Assembly (NCBI RefSeq): GCF_041146795.1
Contig: NC_135169.1
Location: forward strand, 8,820,264 to 8,884,263
DNA: 64,000 nt
Source of the DNA: Maylandia zebra
Lineage: Eukaryota; Chordata; Actinopteri; Cichliformes; Cichlidae
Reading direction: 5' to 3'
Position 1 is the first letter of the stretch. Every line of letters starts with the position of its first letter. A model generated the notes under the pieces. It made no database searches. It was given only the letters and a program-made list of their open reading frames with translations, and was not told the DNA's origin. This document shows, piece after piece, positions 32,740-43,840 of this stretch. The position numbers and the translations under genes are program-made.

Positions 32740-34634
32740 AAACTCTGTTACCTGGAAACAGTTCTGCAGCTTTGATCTTTTTATCAAACCTCATTTTATT
32801 CTTCTCACCCATCTTTTTTGAGTGTTCGCTGGCAAGGGTGTAACTCTCTTGGAGGTTTTGGCGAAGACCTTTAACATAGTCAGAGTAAGACTTTGGACTG
32901 GTTTTGCCCGGGTGAGTACCCAGGACAAGATCAATAGGCAACCTCGGCTGTCTGCCGAACATAAGTTTGTATGGACAGTACCCTGTTGTGTCATTTCGTG
33001 TACAGTTGTAGGCATGTGTTAATGGCCTAACAAAGTCTCTCCAATGGTACTTGTCTTTGTCCTCCAGTGTGCCTAACATGTCTAAGAGAGTCCTATTGTA
33101 CCTTTCTACCGGGTTTCCTCGTGGATGATAGGGCGTTGTGCGAATTTTGCTTGTCCCAATCAATGTGCAGAGCTCTTTAACAAGCTTAGATTCAAAATCT
33201 CTGCCTTGGTCACTAAGCAGACGGCTAGGGATACCATAGGGGATGATAAGGTGATCCCAAAGAGCCCTGGCTATTGTCTTAGCCTTTTGATCTTTTGTCG
33301 GGATCGCGACTGCAAATTTTGTGAAATGGTCCGTCAATACTAACATATTTCTGCTGTCTCGACTATCGGGCTCAATACACAAGTAATCAATGCACGCTAG
33401 CTTAAGAGGGTAAGTTGCCTGGATATTCTGTAGTGGAGCAGCCTTTTGGGGAAGGGCCTTCCTCATGAGACAACGTGAGCATTTCTTACACTTCTCTTCA
33501 ATGGACTGAGCCATTCGTGGCCAGTAGAACCTTGCCCGAGCGAGATGTAAGGCACGCTCAAACCCGAGGTGACCAACCTCGTCATGTACACCTTTCAGGG
33601 CTCTGTCGCGGTACTTTTGGGGCAGTACTAACTGGTACACAAGGGAATCTCTGTCATTGAATTTCCTGTAAAGCACGCCATTACTGAGCTCGAGTTTGTT
33701 CCATTGTTTCAGAAGGAGTTTAACATCTGACGATTCAAGATTTGCTTCTTTGGGGCTGGGTTTCAAGCCTCTTCCCAAAACGGCTATAACATGAGCGAGA
33801 GAAGGATCATCCTTTTGTGCAGCGCACCAATCAGCATCTGTCATTGAGGGTAAGATGTCTTCTCCATAAGCCTCAGTGACTGAGCTGAGGTCAATAGCAA
33901 GACTCTCGACAACTGAGAGGGTTTCTGAAAGGCATGACACCGAGTGACACTGACACAAGGCAGAAAACATTTCATGGTCAAGATTGTTTGGCATGTTAAT
34001 GAGACGTTCTTTCATGTCATCAATACGAGCTTTTTCTTTGACAAATGCCTCATCTTCATGAGGAGGCTCTTGGGGCCGCCGTGACAACCCATCAGCATCT
34101 TTGTTTGCTTGACCTGCCCTGTACTTAATATTGAAATTGTAAGTAGACAAGGCAGCCAGCCACCTGTGTCCTGCCGCATCTAATTTCGCAGTTGTCAAAA
34201 CACAAGTTAGCGGGTTATTGTCAGTCAGGACTGTGAAGCTAGAACCGTAAAGGTAGTCATTGAACTTTTCACACACAGCCCACTTGAGGGCTAAGAATTC
34301 AAGTGTGTGTGGGATAGTTCTGTTCACTCTTAGAAAGCCCCCTGCTAGCGTAAGCAACTGCTGTCAGCCTCCCCTCTTGCTCCTGGTAGAGCGCAGCTCC
34401 CAACCCATCTCGACAAGCATCCGTGTGCAATACATAGGGGAGTTGTGGGTTGGGAAAAGCAAGAATTGGTGCAGAAGTCAGCTTTTCGATTATTGTTCGG
34501 AAGGAGGTTTTCACACTCACAGTCCATTGTTCCCCGAGAGGCTGAGTGGGACTGTAAGAAAGTCTGGGCGGTTCTCTCTTGTAAATCTTGCCTCTCTTCT
34601 TCGGTGGCCGGTAACCGGCAGTGAGACAATTCAA
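32740..34634 (-). pseudogene. Ty3/gypsy RNase H and integrase
   Basis: The long minus-strand frame 34357-32675 carries RNase H strands (EFLALKWAVCEKFNDYLYG, FTVLTDNNPL, AGQANKDADGLSRRP). The integrase has a zinc-binding HHCC region (GHLGFERALHLARARFYWP, CKKCSRC). Its catalytic core has IDYL, LLSDQGRDFES and NPVERYNRTL, which supply the D, D and E. The C-terminal GNRVLV motif starts but is cut. The preceding piece (34634-34299) lies in a different frame, so the polyprotein is broken there. Catalytic residues look intact. The last residues run into receptor-gene sequence and are not element-derived. Confidence 0.8.
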
Positions 34635-34671
34635 CGGTTTGGCTATCTTGGAGTACCCTTCAACGAAACGC

Positions 34672-35154
34672 CTATAATATCCAGCGAAGCCTAAAAAAAC
34701 ATTTAAGCTCTTTGAAATTGGATGGGCACGGCCAACATTTCAGAGCAGAGATCTTTTCGGGATCGGTGTGGACTCCGTGAGCATCCACAACATGCCCTAA
34801 AAACTTCACAGATGTTTTGAAGAAGTGGCATTTTTCTGGGGATAATTTAAGACCGTAGTCTCTCAAGCGAGTAAGAACTTTCATTAGCCTGGATTCGTGC
34901 TCTTCTAATGTGTCTGAGAACACAATCAGGTCGTCTAAAAAGACAAGCACTTCGGTGAGGTGGAGATCACCCACACACTTCTCCATCAGGCGTTGGAAGG
35001 TGCTTGGGGCATTTGTAACACCCTGTGGCATCCCCTCAAATTCATAGAAGCCAAGAGGACACACAAAGGCTGTCTTAGGCTTGTCCTCCTCGGCTACCTC
35101 CACCTGATAGTAACCGGACTTAAGGTCCATGACTGAAAACCCATTTAGCTGCAC
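34672..35154 (-). pseudogene. Ty3/gypsy reverse transcriptase palm
   Basis: Minus strand: MDLKSGYYQVEVAEEDKPKT (first Asp), FYEFEGMPQGVTNAPSTFQR, VLVFLDDLIVFSDT (FLDD catalytic pair) and LKLSPEKCHFFKTSVKFLGH. Catalytic residues are present, unlike the YLND copy at 23.5 kb. A stop near 35203 and frame changes on both sides break continuity. Confidence 0.85.
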
Positions 35155-35244
35155 TCAGAGCTGTGAATGTCTCCTCAATATTTGGCAGGGCATATGCATC
35201 TCAAATAGCTCTTAGATTTAGTTTACGGTAATCTATGCATAGCC

Positions 35245-36045
35245 TTATCGAGCCATTTTCCTTACCAATACAATTGGTGAGGCGAAAGGACTTTGTGACT
35301 CTCGAATGATGCCTGCATCCAGTAATTCTCTTAGATGTTGTTTGACAGCTTCCCTGTCACTTGGGTATATAGGCCTTGGCCGCTCTTTGAAAGGTGTTTC
35401 ATTGTTCAATTTGATTTGGTGCATCATAGCTGTGGTGTGGCCATGGGACATGTCATCGAGAGCAAAAACTTCAGGGATGGATCTCAGTTTTCCCAGAATT
35501 CGCTCTTTCCATTGCACTGGGATGGGAGAATCATCAAGGTTGAATGTGAGGTGGTCGCTGTCTGGTTCATTTTGACTTGGAGGATTCCGAGTTTGACTCG
35601 ATGCTAGTGTGGAAACGTGTTGGGATGCACAAGCTTGAGCGACAATGCTATTTGACTGCAACGTAACAGCATGTTCACTAACATTGTGTACAATGACAGG
35701 TACTTTACTGCTGGAATTAAAAGGAATGTCTACTAAAGCCGATTCAAGAAGCAATCCACCTGGTAACTTGTATTGCTCATGCGGCTCAAGGACAAAACTT
35801 GTGTTCCGGTTGTTCTTTCTTAACCTCACATTTCCCATTAGGCATTGTTTGTGTCTTGCAGGGATTGTCACTGCCCCCTTGCTATGCAACATGACAGGGC
35901 AGGAATGAGTATCATTTCTTTGTACTTGGGCAACATGTTGAAGGATCGTTGCAAACTGCTTAGAGTGTAGCTTACGAATGAACTTGGGACCATCTTGATG
36001 CACTAACTGTCCATAAACCCGTAAAAGCACATTTGTCCCTATCAA
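35245..36045 (-). pseudogene. Ty3/gypsy linker and RT N-terminus
   Basis: Minus strand: MIGTNVLLRVYGQLV (protease-end-like IGTN), a hydrophobic/Cys-poor linker, then MSHGHTTAMMHQIKLNNETP, RPRPIYPSDREAVKQHLREL, LDAGIIRESQSPFASPIVLV, the conserved RT entry. It ends in a frameshift after VRK. Confidence 0.8.
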
Positions 36046-36057
36046 AAGTGGAATTCT

Positions 36058-36570
36058 ACTGTTAGAATAGAATAGAATAGAATAGAATAGAAAACTTTAT
36101 TTGTCAATTTCTTCAAATGTACTTGCCATACAAAGGAATTGAAATTACGTTTCACTCTGTCCCATGCGTAGACATTGACAACAATAAAGTGCAGATGCAC
36201 AACAAAAACAGCCCTAACAATAAGGTAATATAGATAGACAAAAAATAAATAAAATAAAGTGTTTCCAACAGTGTTCCCTGGAAAATAGTATACTAGTCTA
36301 CTTGAGGTAGACCCAGGTTGTGGTTGATAGGGGTATTTTGTTTTAATGCAGCATAAGACTATAACAGCAGTAATAGTGATATAATAATATAAAGTGCTAA
36401 AAGAAATACTAAAAATATATAAAAATATATAGCAGCAGGTGTGTGCAATTGCAATGCAGAAGTAGTTGTTTTCAGTCAGGAATGTTTTCCAGTTCTTGGT
36501 TCAGAGAGTGTTTCCTTGTTGGAGAGTGTGCGTGGATGGGGGGTGGGAGGGGTAGAGTCCAGTCTGTCTT
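36058..36570 (-). mobile_element. LINE 3' region with (GAATA)n tail
   Basis: The tail is AGAATAGAATAGAATAGAAT at about 36065-36091, then AAAACTTTATTTGTCAATTT and CATACAAAGGAATTGAAATT. It is inverted, so the element reads leftward. A related patch lies at 28.66-28.96 kb. Confidence 0.6.
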
Positions 36571-36607
36571 CCTATACTTCCGACTGGACTATGTATATAT
36601 ATATATA

Positions 36608-38331
36608 TTAGGGGTGCAACGATATTCGTATCGATATTGAACCGTTCGATACAGTGCTTTCGGTTCGGTACGCATATGTATCGAACAATACAACATTTGT
36701 AATTTATTTTATCAACTTTCCTTCTGACGATGCTGTCTGTGTTGAGCGCTCAGTGAATCTGTGTTCGACTACTCCGCCTAGGCTGCACTGTCGAGCGCAG
36801 ATCCACTGAGCGCTCAACACAGACAGCATTGTCAGAAGGAAGAGCGCAGGGCAAGCTAGCGAGACAGAAGTTAAGCTCTCCTTGCAACATGGCAAATTGA
36901 ACCTTCCCCACCCTCATTCAGATCTGGCGTTTGGAATTATTTTGGTCTTCATGTGACGTATGACCCTGAAGGTAAGCGAGTCATGGACTAAAGTAAAACA
37001 GTATGTTGGATGTGCCATGCAATGCTCAATTACATGGGTGTGAACTAGTGTGTTAGCGCAGTTAGCTCGTTAACGTGTTGGCCGTCTAGCCCCATGCACG
37101 GGGCTATCAGGGGTAGCTCGTTAACGGAGATTTGCCGTGTTGTGGCGTTAAGGTCATTTCAACGAGATTAACCTGAAAGCACTAGTGGGAACACAACGAA
37201 TATGACTGCACATTTACGCCGACATCATCCTAGTGCAAAGACAAGTGGAAGCAGACAAAAAAAAGCAAGCATGCTACTAACTTTAGCCGAGTCATTTAGA
37301 CAGCCGTTAGCACAGGATTCTCCTTATGGAGACCTGATATGTTTAATATGCTGCTGAGAATATAGCCCAGAAGAAGCGGATAGTATAGCTTTTATTTTGG
37401 AAAGAGACATTTCTCTGTAATAAACTCTCTTTTCCAAAGATGAGTGATTCCTCAATCAGATACAGGGCTCGCAATATCGCTAGCCCGACGTCCTGGGGCT
37501 AGCGATTTTTCCAGTCGGGCTACCAAAATCTATCTCTTCCCTGCCCGTCGGGCTATTGTAGGAAGGAAAAATATATGTCAATGCTTTTGCATTCTTTCGG
37601 AAATGTAGCTGGGTAATTATGTCATTGGCATCGGTGAGCCACTGTCAATATGTGACATATTGAAATCGCGTTTGAATTTGCGCTTGTTTTTTTGCTTTCA
37701 CTTTGCAATCGTGCGAACTGTGTATAGAGAGCGACAGCACTGATCTGTGAGTGATGATAATTTGTGCACCAATTCCTCTGACATCATCTTATTAATTGTT
37801 AGCTTACTATGCAAACATGACAAGTGAAATCTCCCGCAGCTTAAACATGTGAGAGGTTGATCGCGCAGAGAATCGCTGAGCTTATGTGAGTGCGTGTGTA
37901 AAAGCAGCAGGATATATATTTCAGTTCTGCTGAGCCAAATAAGACAGGTCAGGGTGAAGAAGTGACAGCCAAAGAAAAGCTTACCACAAAACGGAGAAGT
38001 TATGACAAATCAGACTATAAGGCACAAAGAAAGTGCAGCTTTATGGTTTCATGGACAAAAGAATTTCTGTGGCTGCAATATGACAAGCTAAATAACCAGG
38101 GGTGCACATAAGTGGTCCGCAGGTGCGCATTCGCTGTCAAAATAAAAAAACACGCACAAGGGTTAGGGTTAAATTTAAAAACTGTACTTTTGAGTTAAAA
38201 TATATATTTATAATTTTAATAAATGACAAATTAAAAAGGCATGAACATTTTTTTGTATCGAAAAAATATCGAACCGTGACACCAAAGTATCGAACCGAAC
38301 CGAACCGTGAATTTTGTGTATCGTTGCACCC

Positions 38332-38333
<2 letters not shown>
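36608..38333. mobile_element. hAT element with BED-finger remnants, inverted TAGGGGTGCAACGATA ends
   Basis: The left end TAGGGGTGCAACGATATTCG and the right end, inverted TAGGGGTGCAACGATACACA, match over 16 bp, with GGTTCGGTTCG/GATAC subterminal repeats inside. It inserted in a TA-rich microsatellite, so the 8-bp duplication cannot be read. Plus-strand remnants of a BED finger are SKTVCWMCHAMLNYMG (36.97-37.03 kb) and, about 150 bp later, GNTTNMTAHLRRHHPS (37.19-37.24 kb). The core transposase is absent. Confidence 0.65.
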
Positions 38334-38373
<40 letters not shown>

Positions 38374-38500
38374 ATGTTCTTCCTCCACCCCCCCCATTTT
38401 TGCACATGTCGAGGAGCGTGTCAGGCTACATTTCACTGTGTGTTATACTTGTATAACTATGCATGTGACAAATAAAGAACCTTGGACCTCACCAGGATAT
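38334..38500 (+). repeat. (TA)n microsatellite followed by a LINE tail
   Basis: A TA run to about 38364, then CCACCCCCCCCATTTTTGCACATGTCGAGG...GACAAATAAAGAACCTTGGAC. The same tail is at 45.55-45.71 kb with a longer C run and repeated GAACCTT. Confidence 0.7.
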
Positions 38501-38798
38501 TTTTCAAAGAAAACATTAATTCCGTAGCGTAACACGTTACAGGACTGAATCTCCACACAGCTTTGCGCATCTAGCTCCGTGCAGGCGGATGCAGTGAAAG
38601 AAAGTCACCACACACGCGCTATGGTGCATTCACGGTACATGGGAAAACTCAGCACTTAACAAAACAGTAACACTTCAAATTAGAATAAAAATAGAATACA
38701 ATTGGCAATAAAATAACCATGGGTTACACCTGTCTGGCCAAAAATCCTCCTGTCAGTCACAAACTGAGTCTGAGCCTCTTCAGGAATAATTATAAGTA

Positions 38799-39265
38799 TC
38801 CCATCCATCCAGTCACTTCCGCTTATCCTTTTCAGGGTCGCAGTGGGCGCTGGAGCCTATCCCAGCTGTCATTGGGCGCCAGTCTGTCGCAGGGCTAACA
38901 CACAGAGACAGACAACTATTCGCACTAACATTCACTCACAGATTCACACCTGTGGGCAATTTAGATTTTTCAATTAACCTATCCCTACTAACAAATCTTT
39001 TTATAACTGCATTTTGTTAACTGTTGTCTGTTTTGTTTTATACTTTGTTATCCTTGTGTGAAGATATTTGTGATCTTTTATCTAGAAAGATGCTATAAAA
39101 ATAAAGTTTTACTTACTTACTTACTAACTGCATGTATTTGGACTGTGGGAGGAAGCCGGAGTACTCGAGGAGAACACGAAATTCCACCATCAGGCCCGGG
39201 TCTTTCTGTGTGGAGTTTGCATGTTCTCCCCATGTCTGCGTGAAGTCTCCCTGGGTACTCTGGCT
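38799..39265 (-). mobile_element. SINE-like repeat with an inverted second half and a nested insertion
   Basis: 38799-38985 is the SINE family of 2112-2472 in inverted orientation. After the insertion 38993-39121 it continues inverted (TTTGGACTGTGGGAGGAAGC, AGTACTCGAGGAGAACACG). It then switches to forward orientation (ATTCCACCATCAGGCC, GGAGTTTGCATGTTCTCCCC) at about 39180. The fold-back suggests twin priming or a later inversion. Confidence 0.65.
38993..39121 (+). mobile_element. Short LINE/SINE tail with (ACTT)n end and 7-bp duplication
   Basis: It ends AATAAAGTTTTACTTACTTACTT and is flanked by tactaac at 38986-38992 and 39122-39128. It interrupts the SINE copy. Family not recognised. Confidence 0.7.
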
Positions 39266-39494
39266 AATTATAAGTAATATTATCAATAATATTTAACTAG
39301 AGTTCAGACAGTCTAACCACCACCTGCAGGTTTGGATCAGATCTGACCCACAAACATGTACACCTGAGGGTCAAAGGTCAGAGCTGTAGATAACAGGCTC
39401 AGTGTGGTTAAAGACAGGTTAGCTATATGTGTACTGTATGCAGTACTTGGAGTACAAGAACACTGCCTGAGTCCTCCTCTGTGCCCTCTTTTAG

Positions 39495-39724
39495 GTCCTC
39501 CTCCTCTTCCCTGTGAGTCTGTGCTCAGACTCGTCTGCCATCTAGTGGTCTTCTGTCCGTACTTCATCTCCACTGGTCTGCTGCTGTTCATCTGCTGGAG
39601 CAGGAAGACAACGAATAAACCAGCCGTCTCCATAGAGATGAGCCAGCGTGATAGAGGAGGCCTGGGACTGGATAAAGATGGTGATGATGTCACTGCCGAT
39701 GTCACCACTGAGCATGCCTTCTGA
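39495..39724 (+). CDS. Terminal exon of an Fc-receptor-like gene: membrane helix and cytoplasmic tail
   Basis: A CTCTTTTAG acceptor, phase 1, opens a 230-nt exon ending in TGA. It encodes a short Pro-rich linker (GPPPLPCE), one hydrophobic helix (LRLVCHLVVFCPYFISTGLL), basic stop-transfer residues (WSRK) and an acidic tail ending DVTADVTTEHAF. It has no ITAM and no strong ITIM. It is splice-compatible with gene A exons and with gene B leader exons. The nearest upstream receptor exons are gene B's at 32.7 kb, and no Ig exon lies between. From 39725 to about 40.1 kb is probably its 3' UTR. Confidence 0.65.
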
Positions 39725-40416
39725 GCTGTAGAGTGTTTGTGTTGAAGCTTTGAAGCTGTGTTTGCTTTGATGTTCCTGAGTGTTCAGCTGCTAAGGGTGG
39801 AGCACCTGTAATGACTCCACCCTCTGTTGGCTGTGGGACCAATGAAATGTCTCAGAGGTCTTTCTGATGCTTTTACCTAGTCGTAGAGCAGAGGATTCTC
39901 CTCAGTCTGGATTTGTAGCCTGCATGTTTCTACCTGCTGCTCCTGAATCAGTTTTTGTCTCTTTTCCTGCTTCGTGTGTTTCTTGGCTGATGACGAACTT
40001 TGGTGGTGATGTCTGATTTTCAGCCTGCAGCTCCTCTCCACCCATTCATATTCATCCTTTCCTGTGATCTGGGTCCATTTCTTCAAAATTATAATCTGGA
40101 TAAAAGTTTTGGTACATTTCTTTCCTTCGATGGATCATTTAATCAAGATCACTTTTGGCTGTGTTAATAAAAGAAACAGCTAGGCTCCCTAACCCTTATC
40201 TTTGGGGAGCCGTACAGTCTGCACTCTGTCTGCAGAGATATTTAAATTAAATTAGAGCACACATCAAAACCTGAACTAATATTCAGATTGTACATCTTAA
40301 ACTTGAGTTCTGCAGAGCCGAGAGCATTAAAGAGTCTCAAAACTCATGCTTTATTGAATGAAAAGAACTCAAACCTAAAGAAACTTAAATTTACCAGAAA
40401 GTTTTTGAATGTTAAA

Positions 40417-40704
40417 CAGTGGTCCCCAAACCCCGGGCCATGGACCAGTACCGGGCCGTGAGTCGTTTGGTACCGGGCCGCCAGAGTTGAGGCTCAGGTG
40501 TGAAATTTATGGTTTTCAGGATTTTCATCCTTAACTCAGTTTCCCTGGGTATTTTCCCGTGTGTTATGAATAAATGATCTTTTTCTCTCTCTTTTTTTGT
40601 ATCAGTACTCGTTTTATTTTATTGTATTTATCCGCGATACCTTAAAGGCCGGTCAGTGAAAATATTGGTGGACATAAACCAGTTCAGTTTGTTGGGGACC
40701 GCTG
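40417..40704. mobile_element. hAT MITE with perfect 8-bp target duplication
   Basis: 288 bp with terminal inverted repeats CAGTGGTCCCCAAACC / CAGCGGTCCCCAACAA. It is flanked by atgttaaa at 40409-40416 and 40705-40712. No coding capacity. Confidence 0.85.
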
Positions 40705-40712
40705 ATGTTAAA

Positions 40713-41284
40713 GTCAAAAAAAGTTAAAGCTCATAAATGACTCATATTTACTCAGGTTGTGATGTGTGTGTTTATAAAATTGTTTCATATGTGTTTAAAT
40801 TTGTTCACAAATGATTTCACGCATGTTTAAATCTGTTTGTGGATCATACACTTGTGAGGGTTTTGGACTTCCTCCTCTTGTGGTTTTATATACTTTCACA
40901 TTGTCAATGTTGGATATAAATGTTTAGCTGATTAACAGTCAAACGCAATCTGCTTATTTACAAACTTAATGATTTATGGAGTCATTTATAAAGTCTGTGA
41001 GTGATTAATAAAGTATTTACATGAACGTTTATACATATACGGATCATAAAATGAGCTTTGTGTGTTAATAAGGGTTTTATAAATACAACTGTCATATTGC
41101 AACTCGTGATTAATTCAATTAATCGTTCAGTATTTAAACTGCAGCATTCATTCATCTGGACCTAACAGTATTTATTGATGAAACTGAAGGTCAGCAGGCC
41201 TTGGAGACTCAAACAAGTCTCAGCTACAAGAGAAGCAGAAAACAGACACAAAGTGAGACACAACATAGAGATATTAGATGAAGC
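40713..41284. other. No gene recognised
   Basis: AT-rich non-coding sequence. Confidence 0.4.
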
Positions 41285-42002
41285 TGTCATGATTCTGGTC
41301 ATTTGACACAGCGTTTTCTTGTGTTTTCTTGTATTTTGGTGTCTGTTATGTATTATTATTTAAGGTTAATATACTAGTCTCCTATGTTTTAGTTCCTTCT
41401 TCATTTAGGTTCCAGTTGTGTGTCTGTCCACTGTGTCCCTCTCTGTGTTTGTGTGTGTCCTTGTGTCTTGTGTCCCTTTTCTGTTTCTATGTTCTCTTTC
41501 TTGTGTTTCATTCCCTGTCTCCGCAGCCCGTCATCTCTCCCCCCTCTCCCTCACCCTCGCCCTCTCAGGTGTGTCTCTGTGTGTCTCTCTTGCCTGGTGT
41601 TGTGTTTGTCCCCCTGTGTTCCATCTCATCTCCTCAGTCTCATGTCAGTCATATGTTTTCATGTCTGCGTGTACTATTTTCAAGCTCGTGTGTGTTTGTC
41701 TGGTTCTCACTGTATATGTCACTTCCTGTCTTACTTTGTAATGTGTGTTATGTTCAGTTTTGCTTCCTCTGTCTCATTGTGTCTGATTAGCTGTGTTTCC
41801 CTGTTGTTTCTCTACCCTTGCTATTCCTTGTGTAAGTCCTGTGTTTCCCTCTGTCCAGGTATCTCCCTCATACCTGGCTGTGTGCTGTGTTTGTTGGTTT
41901 AGCTTCCTATGTTTTGTATTCTTCGTTCGTTGAGTTTTGAGCTTATTTTTGCATCCATGAGTCTGCGTTTGGGTCCAGTCCTGCCTGCTTCACACAACAA
42001 CT
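41285..42002 (+). mobile_element. LTR-like element of the solo-LTR family, right end lost
   Basis: It starts TGTCATGATTCTGGTCATTTG with GACACAGCGTTTTC, then a T/C-rich body, and has GTCTGCGTTTGGGTCCAGTC near 41970, as in the solo LTRs. The expected TGACA end and the left-flank gaagc duplication are not found. The sequence passes into an inverted repeat holding a pogo element. Confidence 0.55.
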
Positions 42003-42012
42003 CACATCAGTA

Positions 42013-43794
42013 CCGTATTTTCACGACCATAAGACGCACTGTACTAAAAGGCGCAGTCTCAGTTATGTGTGCCATTACTGTATTTAACACACACATAAGG
42101 CGCACTGGATTATAGGGCGCATACAAGTACCGTATGCGTATTTAAAAATAAAGCGGGAGCAAACCTGAGTTCGGTACCTTACTCACATTTTTATTACCAG
42201 TAATCGTCATCATCAACAACACACAAGCATACAAGTGTGCGTATTTAAAAATAAAGCAGGAGCAAAACAAAGTTTGGTACTCACATTTTTATCATCAATC
42301 AAACCCATCGAAGTCCTCATCCTCTGTGTCTGAATTGAACAGCTGCGCTAAATCCCCATCAAACATGCCAGGTTCACTGTCTTCACTGTCAGAGTCACTT
42401 TCCGTGCCGTGCGGCTCCTCGGAAACGATGCCGGCTTTTGCGAAAGCTCGAACACAGTGCCAGCAGACATGTTAGCCCAAGCATCTACAATCCATTCGCA
42501 AATTGTGGCGTAACTCGCCCGGCGCTGCCTTCCACTCTTGGTGAAACTGTGGTCTCCATCGGTCATCCATCGCTCCCAGGCCGCTCGCAGCCTTACTTTG
42601 AACGGGCGGTTCACACCGATGTCCAGAGGTTGGAGTTCCTTTGTCAGGCCTCCCGGAATGACAGCAAGCTCAGTTCATTTGTTTCACTAGTTTTTTCAAA
42701 TCGGCTGTGAGATGGGCACGCATAGAGTCACAGATTAAGAGCGATGGTGATGCGTGGAAAAAACCACCTGGTCTCCTTACATACACCTCCCTCAGCCAGT
42801 CTTTCATCATTTCCTCATCCATCCAGCCCTTTTCATTTGCCTTAATGATGATTCCTGCTGGAAACTTCTCTTTAGGCAAAGTCTTTCTCTTAAAAATCAC
42901 CATAGGCGGCAGTTTCTGTCCATTAGCATGGCAGCCAAGCACAACAGTAAAAGAAGACTTTTCATACCCCGTTGTGCGTATCGCTACCGTGCTGGTCCCC
43001 TTCTTCTCCACAGTGTGACTCACCGGGATGTCAAAAGTGAGCGGGACCTCGTCCATGTTAGTGATGTGGCTGGGCTGGATGTTTTTGTCGCCGATGTGTT
43101 TGCTGCAGTAGGAGCGGAAGATGGCCAGCTTTTCCTTATAATCCGCTGGAAGTTGCTGCGCTACCGTAGTCCTGGTCCGGATGGAAAAATGGCACCGTTT
43201 CATAAAACGAGAGCACCAAGACGGACCTCCTTGGAAATGTTCAATGTTCATCTCTTCAGCTAGTGAAACTGCTTTTAGCCGAATGGTGACCGTCGAAACG
43301 CTTCTCCCACTCGTTCTTTGCTCGATGATCCACCGCTCGAGTCTTTCCTCCAACTCGGGCCACCTCGCCTTATGTCCGCGGAAACTCAGCTGCGTCTTCT
43401 TGACCTGCCGGAGCTTGTTTTCTAGCTTCCTCCACTTGCGAACCATCGATTCGTTAATCTTAAATTCTCTCGCCGCTGCTCGATTTCCATGTTCCTCCGC
43501 GTAGCTGATGGCCTTCAGTTTAAACTGTGCTTCGTAAGCGTGTCTCTTTGCCATTTTCAGGGTTGTTAAAACAACGATGTCCTGCATAATGCACATACCT
43601 GTTCTTTTATACAGGTATGTGCGATTGTCCCGGTATATACGATCAACGCCCACACTTCACCCTTTAGCGTTCTCATGGTGTTCTCTACTACGTCCTCCTT
43701 ACAACACACAGGGCGCACTGCGCTATAGGGCGCGCCGCACTTTTTGAAGAAAATCTAAGACTTTTAAGTGCGCCTTATGGTTGTGAAAATACGG
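42013..43794 (-). mobile_element. pogo-type (Tc1/mariner superfamily) transposon with TA duplication
   Basis: 1,782 bp with terminal inverted repeats CCGTATTTTCACGACCATAA (left) and CCGTATTTTCACAACCATAA (right), flanked by TA. It carries one transposase gene on the minus strand. Subterminal GACGCAC/GGCGCAC repeats line both ends. Confidence 0.85.
42348..43554 (-). pseudogene. pogo-type transposase with one frameshift
   Basis: The likely start is MAKRHAYEAQFK at 43554. An N-terminal helix-turn-helix follows (AISYAEEHGNRAAAREFKIN, SMVRKWRK), then a CENP-B-like second DNA-binding half (LEERLERWIIEQRTSGRSVS, FQGGPSWCSRFMKR) and the DDE core: ITNMDEVPLTFD (D1), SLLICDSMRAHLT (D2), and the third acidic site in LQPLDIGVNRPF. 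The frame stops at 42670 just after LVKQMN and resumes one frame over to 42348, so a small indel breaks it. Apart from that it is open with all three catalytic regions, so the copy may be young. It resembles the POGK/jerky branch by eye. Confidence 0.8.
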
Positions 43795-43840
43795 TATTCT
43801 GCAAACATGACTCCTTTAATGTTTGCAGAATACTGATGTG

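Larger units (their letters stand above)
32740..36055 (-). mobile_element. Ty3/gypsy retrotransposon, pol region without LTRs or gag
   Basis: Minus-strand order: protease end/linker and RT start (36045-35245), RT palm (35154-34672), RT end and RNase H (34634-34150), integrase (about 33.6-32.75 kb). No LTR borders it. The left end stops in the integrase tail beside a receptor exon, and the right end abuts a LINE tail at 36058. It sits where gene B's Ig exons would be expected. Confidence 0.85.

Noticed and set aside
36065..36091. (GAATA)n run as an independent satellite
   Set aside because: It is the 3' tail of the inverted LINE beside it.
36970..37200. Intron splitting the BED finger of the hAT at 36.6-38.3 kb
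   Set aside because: No GT-AG pair gives a frame that joins the two finger halves.
41418..41902. Overlapping Cys/Ser/Val-rich open frames
   Set aside because: They are chance openness in a T/C-rich LTR-like body. Similar frames occur in the other LTRs.
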